A stretch of 64,000 nucleotides of DNA from Cephalotus follicularis (lineage: Eukaryota > Streptophyta > Magnoliopsida > Oxalidales > Cephalotaceae): the NCBI GenBank assembly GCA_001972305.1, contig BDDD01000994.1, positions 124,001 to 188,000 on the forward strand, given 5' to 3'. Under the pieces are notes generated by a model. It saw only the letters and a list, made by a program, of their open reading frames with translations. It was not told where the DNA came from and did no database searches. This document shows, one piece after another, positions 11,943 through 23,103 of this stretch (positions are counted from its first letter, which is position 1; every line of letters starts with the position of its first letter). Both the position numbers and the translations under genes were made by a program.

Positions 11943-12301
11943 GTTCAAGTTCGGATATAGGTGACGTACCGCAGTGAGCAGTTTGGGCCAGATCACAGAG
12001 CAAGGATTTTCAGTAATAGTGCAGCCTCCTCCACCTACCTTAATGTATAATATTATTGTAAATAGTTCTATTTGACCTGCCGGCTTGTGGCAGTGCATTT
12101 GATAAGAGATTTGAGATACTGATGTATATATATTGGGTCTATCCATGTGAATCAATTGAATGGTTATTTTCCATATGCATGTCTCTGAGTGAAGTTTTAA
12201 ATTTATTGCATATTTTTGATAATGAAATGTATGGGTTATGGACATCATGCTACGTGTCGGATTGTGGGGTCCTCCCATGGATCGGGGCATGACAGTTAAG
12301 G

Positions 12302-12313
12302 TGGTATTAGAGC
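12302..12313 (+). other. Primer-binding site of E1
   Basis: TGGTATTAGAGC differs from the initiator-Met-tRNA site TGGTATCAGAGC by one C-to-T change. It lies four bases after the inferred LTR end. Confidence 0.85.
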
Positions 12314-12458
12314 GTCGTTCTATGCTGGATACGCCAGGATAGGATCCTTGGTAGTTAGAATTGTGAATGATTGATTTGATTAAGTGTTGCTTTCATTATT
12401 TCAGAGATGCGGATATTATAAGGGGATATTGTCCCTTTCCCTTTTATAAAAGGTAGGT

Positions 12459-13823
12459 ATGCAAGGTCGTAGAAGAGGAGCTGCAAGAAGGGCTGGGGCC
12501 GGGCCATTGACCAGACGTTCCCGAGCCAATTGAGGTAATGAAGAACAGGGAGCTGACAAGGTGGACCAAGAAGTAGAATTTACTACTCCATCTCAAGAGG
12601 AGCCTAGAGATTATATGAGAGAGATACATGCAATGATGACCCAGATGAATGAATTCATATAAAGAAAAGAGGTTACAACAGAGCAAACCTCAGCTGCAAG
12701 ACCAGTTAGAAGGGACAAAGCAGTAGTCAGACCTGTTTATCGTACTACACCCAGAGCAGATCCCTTGGTTAATTTTTTATAGTTAAACCCTCCAGTTTTT
12801 ATAGGGGATTCATATTTTGTTGCCGCTGAGAGATGGCTTATGACAATAGAGAAGATCTGGAGAGTTTTGGGGTGTTCATACTCTGAGAAGATCTCTTTTT
12901 CCACCTACATGCTGCAAGGTGAAGCAGAGCATTGGTTGAGAATGGTTGAGACCACCTGGGAAGAATCAGGAATACCAAATTCCTGGGATATGTTTATAGT
13001 AGAATTGAATGAAAGGTACTACCCCGAGGCCGAAGTTGACAAAAGGGAAGTTGAGTTTCTTAGCCTAACTCTAGGCAACATGACAGTGGCCCAGTACGAG
13101 GCCAAGTTTGTTGAGTTGTCAAGGATAGCACCTCATATGGTGGGCACGAAAGCAAGGAAGGCCAAGAGGTTTCTTGGTTGGTTTAGACCCAATATCAGGC
13201 AGAAGCTAGTGCCCCTTCATTTAAGATCTTTCTTTGAGCTAGCTAGTAGAGCCAGAGATGTTGAAACAGTAGCTGAAGAACTCTAAAATTTGAGGGTCCT
13301 GACTGGCCATAACAGACTTGCTTCTTGAGGTTGGCAATCAGGAAGGAGATTTGGGAGCAGTAATAAATCCCAAAAAACTAGAAGCAGCAGTAGCCTTGGT
13401 CAAGGTGGATGTCCTCAGAGCATCGGTAGTCCATCTGGTCCCTCAAGACTAGGAGGGTAGTTTCATAGTTCTCAGCAGAGAAGACATGGTCATGGCTCTT
13501 GGCGGAGAGACCCGAGGAGATCGTCACCATAGGGAGGTCACTCTAGGCTTATCGATGATAGTAGCCAAGGCCCTTTTGATCCATGTGTGTATTGTCAATG
13601 CACGAACCATGCTTCGGATGATTGTAGGTGGAAAGACAGTAAGTGCCTTATTTGTAGAGGCATGGATCATATGGTAGCTGAGTGCCCTCGCAGCAGGTAT
13701 GGATCAGGAAATCAGCCAAGTCAGAGTTTGGCCCAATCACAGGGAGGCTCACAGCAGAGCCGTGGTTATGGATCACAATATCAAGGTCGTCCCAGCACCA
13801 GTTCACCTTCTATAGTGCGGTGA
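12459..13823 (+). pseudogene. gag: E1 gag with two zinc knuckles
   Basis: Gag read in one frame from the ATG at 12459 (MQGRRRGAARRAG, basic like that of F). In-frame stops follow codon 24, near 12661, at 12780, after the capsid domain (13284), and further on before the knuckles. The capsid core contains MLQGEAEHWLRMVE and REVEFLSLTLGNMTVAQYEA. Two CCHC knuckles follow at about 13581-13690: CVYCQCTNHASDDC and CLICRGMDHMVAEC, both complete. Two knuckles are uncommon for plant Ty3 gag, where one is usual; E2 has the same pair. A splice-acceptor-like TTTCATTATTTCAG lies about 55 bases before the ATG. Confidence 0.9.
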
Positions 13824-14094
13824 AACCGAGGCAAAAAACCTATGGGATTGGCACCTACCGTTCAAGGTAGAGTCTATGCCATGGATCAGGGAGCCACAGC
13901 AAGATCAACCTCAGTTATTTTAGGTACCATTTCTATATTCCACAATATGGCACTAACCCTCATAGATCTAGGTTCCTTACATTCATATATTGCTATGCAT
14001 TTTCTATGTCATATTGAGGTGGAGCCTGAGCCTTTATCTTTTATTATGGAGGTTATCACCCCAATAGGAGCATTTACATTTGGAATTACAGATT
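13824..14094 (+). pseudogene. E1 protease, truncated
   Basis: In the same frame as gag. After a stop at 13822 it reads QGRVYAMDQGATARSTSVI, then ILGTISIFHNMALTLIDLGS. The aspartic protease active site, normally D-S/T-G, here reads LIDLGS. Downstream comes SLHSYIAMHF, the usual continuation. It breaks at about 14094, where the sequence jumps into mid RT, so the protease C-terminus and the first half of RT are deleted, probably about 1 kb. Confidence 0.85.
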
Positions 14095-14785
14095 TCAAGG
14101 GATTACAGATTGTATGCCAAGTTTAACAAATGCGAGTTTTGGTTATCAGAGATGGCTTTTCTTGGCCACGTTATCTCTAGTGCTGGTTTATCAGTATATC
14201 CAACAAAGATAGAAGAAATAAGAGATTGGAAAAGACCGACTAATGGGACAGAAATCCAGAGTTTCTTAGGCTTGGAGGGGTATTATCGCTTCTTTGTCGA
14301 AGGATTTTCACAGATTGCCACACCTCTGACCCGATTGACGCAGAAACAGACAAAGTTTGAATGGAATGATGATTTTGAATGGAGTTTCCAAGAGTTGAAG
14401 CACCGTTTTGTCCTTGTCGGAGGGCAATCAAGGCTTTGTTGTATATAGTGATACATCTGGCAATGGCTTGGGATGTGTTCTCATGCAGGGTGGAAAGGTG
14501 ATTGCTTATGCGTCAAGGAAGCTGAAGCCTCATGAGGAGAATTATCCAACTCACGTTCTTGAGTTGGCTGCGATAGTCTTTGCAGTACGTAAATGGAGGC
14601 ACTACTTGTATGGTACAAAGTTTGATGTGTTCACAGATCATAAAAGTTTAAAACACGTTTTCTCTCAGAAATACCTGAATATGAGGCAAAGGAGATGGAT
14701 GGAATTGCTAAATGGTTATAACTATGAAATACAGTACCATATAGGCAAAGCTAAGGTGGTTGCAGATGCTTTGCCTAACGATTAA
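14095..14785 (+). pseudogene. E1 RT C-terminus and RNase H
   Basis: Begins abruptly at [20 protein letters not shown], a point downstream of the RT catalytic YVDD, so this RT could not polymerise. The RT connection domain follows ([15 protein letters not shown]). After a frameshift near 14410, RNase H shows its acidic residues in [24 protein letters not shown] and [13 protein letters not shown]. It ends VVADALPND in place of the usual ADALSRR and is followed by another frame change into integrase. Confidence 0.9.
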
Positions 14786-16238
14786 CCAGATTCATGCTCG
14801 TCCATGGTTGTTAAATAGGATTAGAAAAGCCCAAGTTATGGATGGTAGCTTGCTTAAGATGGCGTTAAATGATCAAGGAGGTTTGAAACCTGAATTTTCC
14901 ATTCGTGGTGATGGATTGATTCGATATCAAGATAGAGTTTGTGTTCCCAACAATAAAGAATTGAACGATGAGCTTTTGTCACAGGCTCATCGCTCCACTT
15001 TATCAGTACATCCCGGGAGCACCAAGATGTACCGAGACTTAAAGCTCATCTACTGGTGGAACAACATGAAATGGGAGATAGCTGAATATGTTGTTTCCTG
15101 CCTGACTTGCCAACAAATCAAGGCAGAACACCAGAGACTAGCTGGATTACTCCAACCATTGCCTGTGGGACAATGGAAATGGGAACATATCACCATGGAT
15201 TTTGTAATAGGATTTCCCATAACAAGGTCTAACCGTGACTCCATATGGGTAATCGTCGATTGCTTAACCAAATCTGCACTTTTTCTTGCGATCAATACAA
15301 CTTATTCACTTGAATGATTAGCAACCTTGTATGTTGGAGATATTGTTAGATTCCATAGAGTACCAGTCAGTGTGGTATCCAACAGGGATCCTCGGTTTAC
15401 ATCGTGGTTTTGGAAGAAATTGCAAACAACATTTGGTACCCAATTGAGTTTTAGCACAGCTTTTCATCCCCAGACTGATGATCAGTTTGAGAGGACTATA
15501 CATACTCTTGAAGACATGCTACAGGCATGTGTGATGGATTGGGGTGGCAGTTGGGATGAACCTCTACTGTTAGTAGAGTTCTCGTACAATAACAGCTATC
15601 ATTCCATCATTGGAATGGTACCATTTGAGGCTCTCTATGGTCAAAAATGTAGAACCCCAATTTGTTGGTTTGAGGTTGGCGAACAGGGTCTATTAGGATC
15701 AAAGCTGGTGCAATAAACAACAGAGAAGGCTAAAAATATAAGGGAAAGGCTTTTAACAGCCCATAGCAGACTGAAAAGTTATGCTGATCATCGCAGGGGA
15801 GAATTGGAGTTCTCAGTAGAAGATCATGTATTCCTCAAAGTTTCTCCTACCAAAGGAATCATGAGGTTTGGCAAGAAGGGAAAGTTAGCCCCTCGGTTTA
15901 TAGGACCCTTCGAGATCTTCGAGAGGGTAGGCGCAACCGCCTATAGACTTACCTTACTGTGCAGTTTATCATATGCATATAATGTCTTCCATGTCTCAAT
16001 GCTAAAGAAGTACAATCTAGATCCTTCTCACGTGTTGTAGTGGGAGCCGTTGGAGTCAAGGATGGATTTGAGCTTTGAAGAAATACCTACTCAAATCCTT
16101 GATCGTAGAGTTAAACAGTTAAGAAGCAACACCATCCCATTGGTGAAGGTCTTATGGAAGTACCATGGACTCGAAGAAGCTACTTGGGAGCGTGAGGAAG
16201 AAATGAAAGTATTGTACCCTCACTTGTTTTTATCATAA
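14760..16238 (+). pseudogene. E1 integrase with chromodomain
   Basis: The HHCC zinc-binding domain is present (AHRSTLSVHPGS ... CLTCQQ). The catalytic D-D-E is present: ITMDFVIGFP, SNRDPRFTSW and QTDDQFERTI (usual DGQ has become DDQ). A GPFEIFERVGATAYRL module precedes the C-terminus, and a chromodomain lies at about 16050-16230 (ILDRRVKQLRSN ... VKVLWKYHGLEEATWERE). The chromodomain marks a chromovirus; in the family it directs integration to heterochromatin. Stops occur at 15315, 15714 and 16038 with the frame otherwise open, so this is a recently decayed copy of a once complete integrase. Confidence 0.92.
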
Positions 16239-16262
16239 GGAATCTTGAGACGAGATTTCTAT

Positions 16263-16275
16263 AAGGAGGGGAGGA
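16263..16275 (+). other. Polypurine tract of E1
   Basis: AAGGAGGGGAGGA lies immediately before the 3' LTR start TGTAAG, as expected for plus-strand priming. Confidence 0.9.
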
Positions 16276-17084
16276 TGTAAGCCCCAAAAAATTGATGTAA
16301 TTGTTGTAATATATATATAATTGCAAAATGGTGATTTTGGGCTTGATAATTATCTTTCCTTTATTGGGCCGGTCAAATAAAGCCTCACATTTGCTAAAAT
16401 AGGTTGAGCCGACTACTGTGGAATCACGGGTACTCTCTATATTCTTCGCCTAAGGAAGTCTAGATAAAAATAGACTAACTCTCTTATCCAGGCATTCATC
16501 CATTCAATGCCGATTGTTCTGGAGAGGAAGAGAGTTGAGTGAAAGTGAGAAGGGAATTATGAGAGAAAGCTAGGATCGGAGCGAAGAAAGGAATCACTAG
16601 ACTCGTAGCAGTGTATAGAATCTAAAGGAAAGATGGAATCAAGAATTCCAGTAGCAGATTCTTCTAAATCTACAAACGGTTTAGCAGCAAGGGCTTCCAT
16701 AATTATCACTGGACATCTATTGAGGTAGGTTCTACTTATATCCCTTGAGTTTTTATATATATATATATATAATTGCTGTGAATTGTGTAAGTTATTATGA
16801 ACTGATAAATGTGTTTATGCGAACTATTGGAATTGCTGATGAATTAGCAGGATCTTATGTTATAACTGCAAGATCAGAAATACATGTAAGGATTAAGGAT
16901 ATTATTAAGCTGTTGAATTAGAATCGATCACTGGGCTTACAGCTCCTTTAGATCGAGTATTAGACTGAATTAGATGATCATGGATTGATCTACACAAGTT
17001 ATCAACTATTAATGTTCTGCAAATTGGTGTTGGTATGTGCTTAAGAGATAGCAGTTGACGTCTCGAACAATTGTAGAGGCAGAC
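16276..17084 (+). repeat. E1 3' LTR, first part
   Basis: Matches 10059 onward of the 5' LTR. It is interrupted after CAGAC (17080-17084) by E2; the same CAGAC resumes at 58123. Includes the donor-like GAG/GTAGGT at 16725. Confidence 0.92.
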
Positions 17085-17489
17085 TGTAATGCCTCAAAAT
17101 TCCATAAATTATTATTGTGTTGTATTATAGGTATTGATATAAAGCCCAAATGGCTAACAAAGCCCACTAATTAATTCACGCCCGTAAGGCCCAATATTTA
17201 CATTAACATCATGTTTATTTAATGGGCTTGAGATTGTTTTCTCTTTTGGGCCGAAGCTTAAAATTTTGAAACTAAGCGTTGGGCTGAACATTGTAAAATG
17301 GATGGCGATGAGGCAAGTTTGAAGGCTCCTGCTAGTAAAATGGGTATAATTGTGACAAAAGGGGAACCATGTATTATTATTATTGGTTGGTAAAGAAGGA
17401 GCCACAATAGCATTTTTTATTGGAGAATTCGATGCCACCTGCATTTGAGAAGGAGAAAGAAAGAAAAGAAAAGAAAACATATATATCCC

Positions 17490-17491
<2 letters not shown>

Positions 17492-17536
<45 letters not shown>
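17492..17536. repeat. (CA)n microsatellite in E2 5' LTR
   Basis: About 45 bases of CA repeats. At the same site in the 3' LTR (48273-48304) the tract is (TA)n instead, so the microsatellite changed type after the two LTRs began to diverge. Confidence 0.95.
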
Positions 17537-17541
<5 letters not shown>

Positions 17542-18763
17542 TATATGTAATAGCCACATAAAGCACCCGTATGAAAGAGAGAGCAAAGACTGGAGAGAGA
17601 TGGCATTGGAGAAGAAGGAGTCGTCGGGTGTGGCGTGAGGCACCGGGAAGGGGGAGCTCATCGGTCGAAGCCTTCACTGTCGACGGTAAGCCCTTTCTTA
17701 TTCTCCTCCTTTCTCTTTCTTTTTCTTCTTCTCTTCCGTCACTGCCGCTCGCTATCCGTTGCCGTTATCATCGTGGGTGGATCCAGTCTTCGTCTAAAAG
17801 GTCAGCTCTGCCCATTGTGATGACAGTTGACGCATTTTTTGGGGTGAATCCTACGTTTTTGTGCCAGCTAAGTCAACACAGTAGCCTCGGCTTGCCGCCG
17901 CCTATGGTTGGCATTTGGCGTCGAGTCACGGAGAGTCCCGGTCAACCACAGGTAGATCGAAGGCTTTTGAGGCCGGTTATGGCGTGACCGCGACCTGGCC
18001 AGAGCTTTGGCGAGGCAAACCCACGCCAATTATTGGCGAGTTTTGGGTGTAGACACCTAGAACTGAAGGTTTTTTTGGCACTTTTGTGAATCGGCCGGAG
18101 TTGTTGAAGTCCAGAGATTCAACTCAGTGAGTTAGAGTCACTGTCGAACGTGACAGCGCGTTCTGTGGTTAGTGATGGCCAGTCTTCGGCAGCTTTGTAT
18201 TGATTGGCCAATTTGGAGCCTGTTTATGGCATTGTTGGAGCTCCGATGCGTTACCCAGAATTTGGCCAAAGCTCCGGTGACGACAGTATGTTGCTTTCGG
18301 TATGTAGGTCGTAACGAAAGTGTGATATTCATGCGGTGAAAAAGGGGCTAGTCCGTGATAGTTATTGCAGCAATACTAAGAGAGAAGTTGGCGCAAGAAG
18401 AGCTATGTTCTCTTGACGGCAAGTGGAGCTGAAAGAAGAACCAAATTCGTTTCAGCAACAAATGGAAATGAATGGTAGTAGAATCTGCAAGTTCAACAAT
18501 TGAGGTAGGTTATACTATTTGCACTGCATTCATGCATTTCAATGAATTGTGTGAATTGTTCTGTCACTGAGTGTTGATTGACTGTTGATATTGTGAACTG
18601 TTACTCTTATTGTTACTAAGTGATAGATTGTAGATATTGTGTTACTGGGAACTGGGCGTATGTTTATAAACTGTTTTTACTAAGATTGAAAAGGATTTCA
18701 TGGATTTTTGGACATGGTTACACTGATTACGAATTGTTTTCGAAATCACCATGTCTGTCAAAA

Positions 18764-18940
18764 CCGTCGACGCTTTTATGCTTTGAAAACTGAGTCATCG
18801 ACGCCTTCATACCTTTAAAACTGAGTAGTTGACGGTTCCATGCTTTTGACGTTAAACCAGTCAACGCTTTGTGTTTGGCTTTTTTAAACAACGCCCGTCA
18901 CTAACAGTCGGCGCTTAGGTGCTAAGCGTTGACGCCTAGT
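18764..18940. repeat. GTCGACGC palindrome array (E2 5' LTR)
   Basis: About eight copies of the GTCGACGCTTT motif and variants (ATCGACGCC, GTTGACGG, GTCAACGC, GTCGGCGC, GTTGACGC). The 3' LTR copy at 55899-56108 has the same copies at the same spacing but with different CpG/TpG states. Confidence 0.75.
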
Positions 18941-20480
18941 GTAGGGGAGTCCACTCTTAGTACCTTGTTTTTATGAAATTTCATTGTTTTGGCACTGTTT
19001 TCAATTTCAAATTGTTTCTTCTCTAAATTGATTCCATAGGAAGCCTCTCTAAGGCCTTGTGTAACACCCCCGATGTCACACCCGTTTCCTACCGAGATGG
19101 ATATGACAATCACGTGGCAAGCCTCCTTTCGGAAACCACCACGTGATATCTTAAAATCTGAAGTTTCTTTAAAACAATTTCATCAAACTAAAAGTTAAGG
19201 CTTCTAAAAACTTGAAAATTTTTCTAACTCTTAAAATTTTACGAAAATCGGGCATGTAGTATCCGTTTATCGGACTATGCCCCCTGTAAATAAAAAACAC
19301 AGTTTATATTCACACTCCCGAAGGAGGAACCAACAGTTTTAAAATGGGCTAAGCCCTCAGCAAACCAAAATTTAAAGCAGTAACCATTGGTTGGGCTCAG
19401 CCTCAACCATTTTATCCAAATATGCAAAGCAAATCTGTAGGGCTCGGCCCTTTAAAAGCAAAACTATAAAGGAAAACGTTTATATGTAAATATAAATACA
19501 TGCATAATTTAAATGCTAAAGTAGTTATGCTATGCATGTGTTGAAATCTTGGTAGCATGCCCTGCCCTCGTGGTCCATCTACAGCAACAACTAGCAACTC
19601 CTTGCCATCATCTGAAATGGAAACACTGGGAGGGGGTTAGTCCAAATGACTAAGTGAGTAGAAACAAAACATCTCCTGTACATCCATCAAAAAGTTGGAT
19701 GTGCTGAATAAAACAGAGGATCATATAATCAAAAATATGTACAAGAATAAGGGTAAGTAAATCATGAATAAACTAAAGGCTCAATAAGATCCACAAACCT
19801 TATCAAAATCCACAAGGAATATATCCAGATTCACAAACTATATCAAAATCTACAAAGGGTATCAAAATCAACAGGGACTATCAAGATAACCAAAAGAACA
19901 TCGAGATCCTCAAAGGATATCAATTTTCCACAAACGTTAATTCATAAATAGGAAGTGATATACACAAGTATAAACAAAATCCGAGAAGGAAATCTCAATG
20001 CTCAACAAATGACCCCACAATATAAACATGAGTCAAGAATAAGAACAAAATCCACAACAGAGATCAAGACCATCTCAATATCCAACAATTAAGTTCCACA
20101 TATATGAACATAGACATTAACGAAGCTCCATAAAAGAAACTCAGAAGTTAAGGATAAAATTTCCGTTGAACAAGCTCAAAGCTCGGGACTTCCCAAGTAC
20201 AATACAATATCATGAATACGAATATGATCAACAATCATGAAAAGTTCTACAGCACGACTTCAATGAAATAACCAATGGCTCAACAAGGAAGTCCATTGAA
20301 CAAATATCATGCTCAAGACACCAAATCAAATACATGAGAGTCTCAATAATCAAAGTATCAAGATATCAAAACTCGAAGATACGATCGTAATACAAATATC
20401 AAACATCAAAATCAAATATGTGCCCAGAAGTAATAATAATATGGGAGGATGCTGGTACCAATCATAGCACTGTCTCATAC

Positions 20481-20567
20481 CTGCCACCAAATCACATGGC
20501 AATACAATCTGCTATGCCGCCAAATCACATGGCATCATCTCATATCACCGCCAAATCCCATGGCGTC
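20481..20567. repeat. Hairpin-forming units in D2
   Basis: Three spaced units like TGCCACCAAATCACATGGCA, each with complementary ends: TGCCA/TGGCA in the first two, CGCCA/TGGCG in the third. They are the D2 equivalents of 7097-7178 in D1. Confidence 0.6.
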
Positions 20568-20671
20568 ATAATACAACTGCTGCAACAATAATATAGGCCA
20601 ATAGGCTACAGGATGTGTACATCATCCTTCATACACCGGTGCAGAGTGCCTATGGTAAACATAACATACAT

Positions 20672-20917
20672 ACCTCGACCGAGGGGACGTCGTTATTTCA
20701 CGGATCTGCCCTCGTCGGAATCATATATCACAACCTCGACCGAGGGGACGTCGTTATTTCACGGATCTGCCCTCGTCGGAATCACATCACAGAACCTCGA
20801 CCGAAGGGACGTCGTGTACCACACGGATCTGCCCTCGTCGGAAATCATGCATCATAACCTCGATCGAGGGGACGTCGTGTACCACACGGATCTGCCCTCA
20901 TCGGAATCACATAGCCA
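20672..20917. repeat. 61-bp minisatellite in D2
   Basis: Four tandem units starting at 20672, 20733, 20794 and 20857, each containing CCTCGACCGAGGGGACGTCG and then CGGATCTGCCCTCGTCGG. D1 has one unit (7340-7402), so the array expanded in this lineage. Within a unit CGAGGG can pair with CCCTCG and be extended by CGA/TCG after a bulged C. The array is CpG-rich compared with its surroundings. A 139-codon ORF crosses it, but it results from the repeat and is not a gene. Confidence 0.9.
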
Positions 20918-23103
20918 ACACGATCAAATGGATGAGGGAGAGAGCGTCGGCTGCACTCACACTCAGCATACCATCATAGACAATAGTATGCCGCAGATCC
21001 AGGTATGGAACCCGGGAGCAGTTCCCACATAGCACCCCATCATAGACCAATGGGCATACTAAGGGGAGTTGATCGTCGAACGTACCCTCACCATTGACCG
21101 GTAATACATATCAGAAATCTCGGTACCCAGCATCAGAATATAACACAGTATCATGACATGTCACAATATCACAAATGTGAGAAGGTGACCAAGTCACCTA
21201 GAACATCGAGCATACACCCGCTCGGAAATCATATCACAAATAACATGCTCAACACAAGACATACGGGATTGCAAATCCCAATTGAATCATAACACATCAT
21301 GGAACATAAATGGGCACATGAATGTATAAGAATCTTAAGGATAAATAAAGATAGGGAGGAAATGTTCCACTCACGGATATCTCAACAAAACACAGAGAAA
21401 GTGACATTGTCACCAGAGTCAGAAATAATCATTTAGTTCACAACATTGATGTCACAATCACATTATCGTACTTTCCAACAATCATTAGGTATAAATCAAG
21501 AATGTCAAGAGCAGTAGCTCAAGTATAACAATACAGAGATAGAAGAAACAAATATATCTCCGCAAGAGCCCAAACGGATATAACAATAACAATAATGATA
21601 TATGTTCACAGGAGCCAATGCGGATATAACAACAAGGAGACAAGATGAATATACAATCAATCGAAATATACCGATAAAGGGTTCAAGCAAACGATTCAGA
21701 AATCGATTCAAATTAAACTATCAATAAGGGATTCCAAGAGAAATTATGGAATCAGCATATCACAAGCCATAAAAGTCAACAAACAGGATATCAACAAGCA
21801 TAGGATATCAACAATTCAGAATCGACAAATAGGCTATCAACAAATCATATGAATCGACAAGCTATGGCATTTAAAAATCACAATAGAGGCAATAAAGGCA
21901 CATATTAATCATCAACGAATTTCAAAATCAGTAAGATAAAGGAAGGAGATGTTCTACTCACAATATCAGAGCTGATACTTCCACGAACTAACCCCTCGAA
22001 GCTTTGAATCGACTATCAGGTTCTCGTCATCGTTTCGAAACTCTATCAACCGTCACTCTGCATAAACAACACATATCCGTTACCTCCTACACATACGTAA
22101 CTAACACTGTGAGTCACCGGAGCTTTGGCCAATTTCCGGTCAACCTGCCAAAGTTCCGATGACACCTAAAACAACCCCTAAAACCACTGATCAACTCACA
22201 TTACTGATCGAAACTCACGGCGACACGCCCGAGAACGAGCAGCCACCACCGGCAGTGATTTGACTCACTGAGTCAACTCACCAGTCATCCAATAATTTAG
22301 GCCGCTTCACAAAAAAATGTCCACGAGGCCTGTACTACTCGTCTCCCCCCGTAACTCGCCGAGAATCGGCGGCTACCGCCGCGCCAGAGCTCCGGCCGAG
22401 ACGCCATTGCTCCGGTCTCACCACCACTGGCCTCCACAAGGTCCGGTCTACACGTTGGTAACCGAGACTCGCCAGAAATCGCCGCCAAAAATGGCGACAG
22501 AGGCGGCAGCGAGTCAACTCGTTCAGTTGACTCAACCGCAAAAATTCGGCCGATTCCGACCAAATAACGCTTCAAAGGCCTTCAAGATGGGTAGAGCTGG
22601 TCTTGTAAACCAAGACCGGCCCAAACCGCGATGGCAACGGCGTTGAACGCGCACCGACAGTGGCCATCGGGCGTGGGGAGAAAAGAAGGAAAGAAGAAGA
22701 AAGGAGGGAGAGGGAAGGCTTACCGTCGACGGTGAGGACCTGCGCTGCTCCTCCCGGTCTGGCGCCTTGCGCCGTCGTCTCTCTCTTTCTCTCTCTCTCT
22801 CTCTCCCGCCATCTCTCTCCGAATCTCTCTCTGTCTTCTTTCATTAGCACGGGCTATTTTGATAAGGCACCTTGCGTTTCTTCCAGAAACGCCAGGTGCC
22901 TTCCCTTTTTACTTAAATTTTTTTTAACAATTATAATATTAGTATTAATAATAATAATACTAAAAATGATGCGCTCAGTGCCTTTTTTTTTGTGATCCAC
23001 ACCCGTATCTCTCTTTCCCCAAAATCCAAAACCATGCGCTACAATCACTGTTCATAATTTTACAGAAAACAATATACCATATAATCGGAACACGGGTGTT
23101 ACA

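Larger units (their letters stand above)
10059..12297 (+). repeat. E1 5' LTR (2239 bp)
   Basis: Starts TGTAAGCCCC and ends about GACAGTT, just before the PBS. Its start matches the 3' copy at 16276 at roughly nine bases in ten by eye. It contains an AT-rich TATA candidate near 10090, a donor-like GAG/GTACGT at 10508 (GAG/GTAGGT in the 3' copy), two degenerate tandem-repeat zones and a 10-bp-stem hairpin at 11918. Small ORFs here are not genes. Confidence 0.9.
17085..19059 (+). repeat. E2 5' LTR, first part
   Basis: From TGTAATGCCTC to the CCTTG at which E3 enters. It contains a (CA)n microsatellite, a CT-rich leader (about 17690-17750), a donor-like GAG/GTAGGT at 18505 and a GTCGACGC array at 18764-18940. 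The rest of this LTR is at 37694-39590. ORFs of 60-138 codons in it are not conserved in frame with the 3' LTR copy. Confidence 0.9.
19074..23103 (-). mobile_element. D2: solo LTR (4030 bp) inside E3 3' LTR
   Basis: Starts TGTCACACCC and ends GGGTGTTACA. It is flanked by an exact TSD CCCGA (19069-19073 and 23104-23108), only 14 bases inside the E3 LTR end. Same family as D1, about 400 bases longer partly because a 61-bp unit is tandem here. Read on the minus strand it has a CT-rich leader (about 22830-22680) and a donor-like TTGTGAGTAG near 21957. It has sparse GAGTCAACTC palindromes near 22254 and 22510. There is no internal region, so it is a solo LTR left by LTR-LTR recombination. Confidence 0.93.

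Noticed and set aside
10059..12297. Host gene candidates in long non-coding stretches
   Set aside because: The stretches are LTRs with matching partners elsewhere in the window; no exon pattern or known plant gene product was seen on either strand.
17154..17987. Several overlapping ORFs around the (CA)n tract in E2 5' LTR
   Set aside because: The microsatellite and low-complexity CT tract keep frames open by chance; the 3' LTR copies differ in frame.
20613..21032. 139-codon ORF in D2
   Set aside because: It runs through the 61-bp minisatellite; its protein is the repeat translated, the reading is not conserved in D1, and no domain is recognisable.
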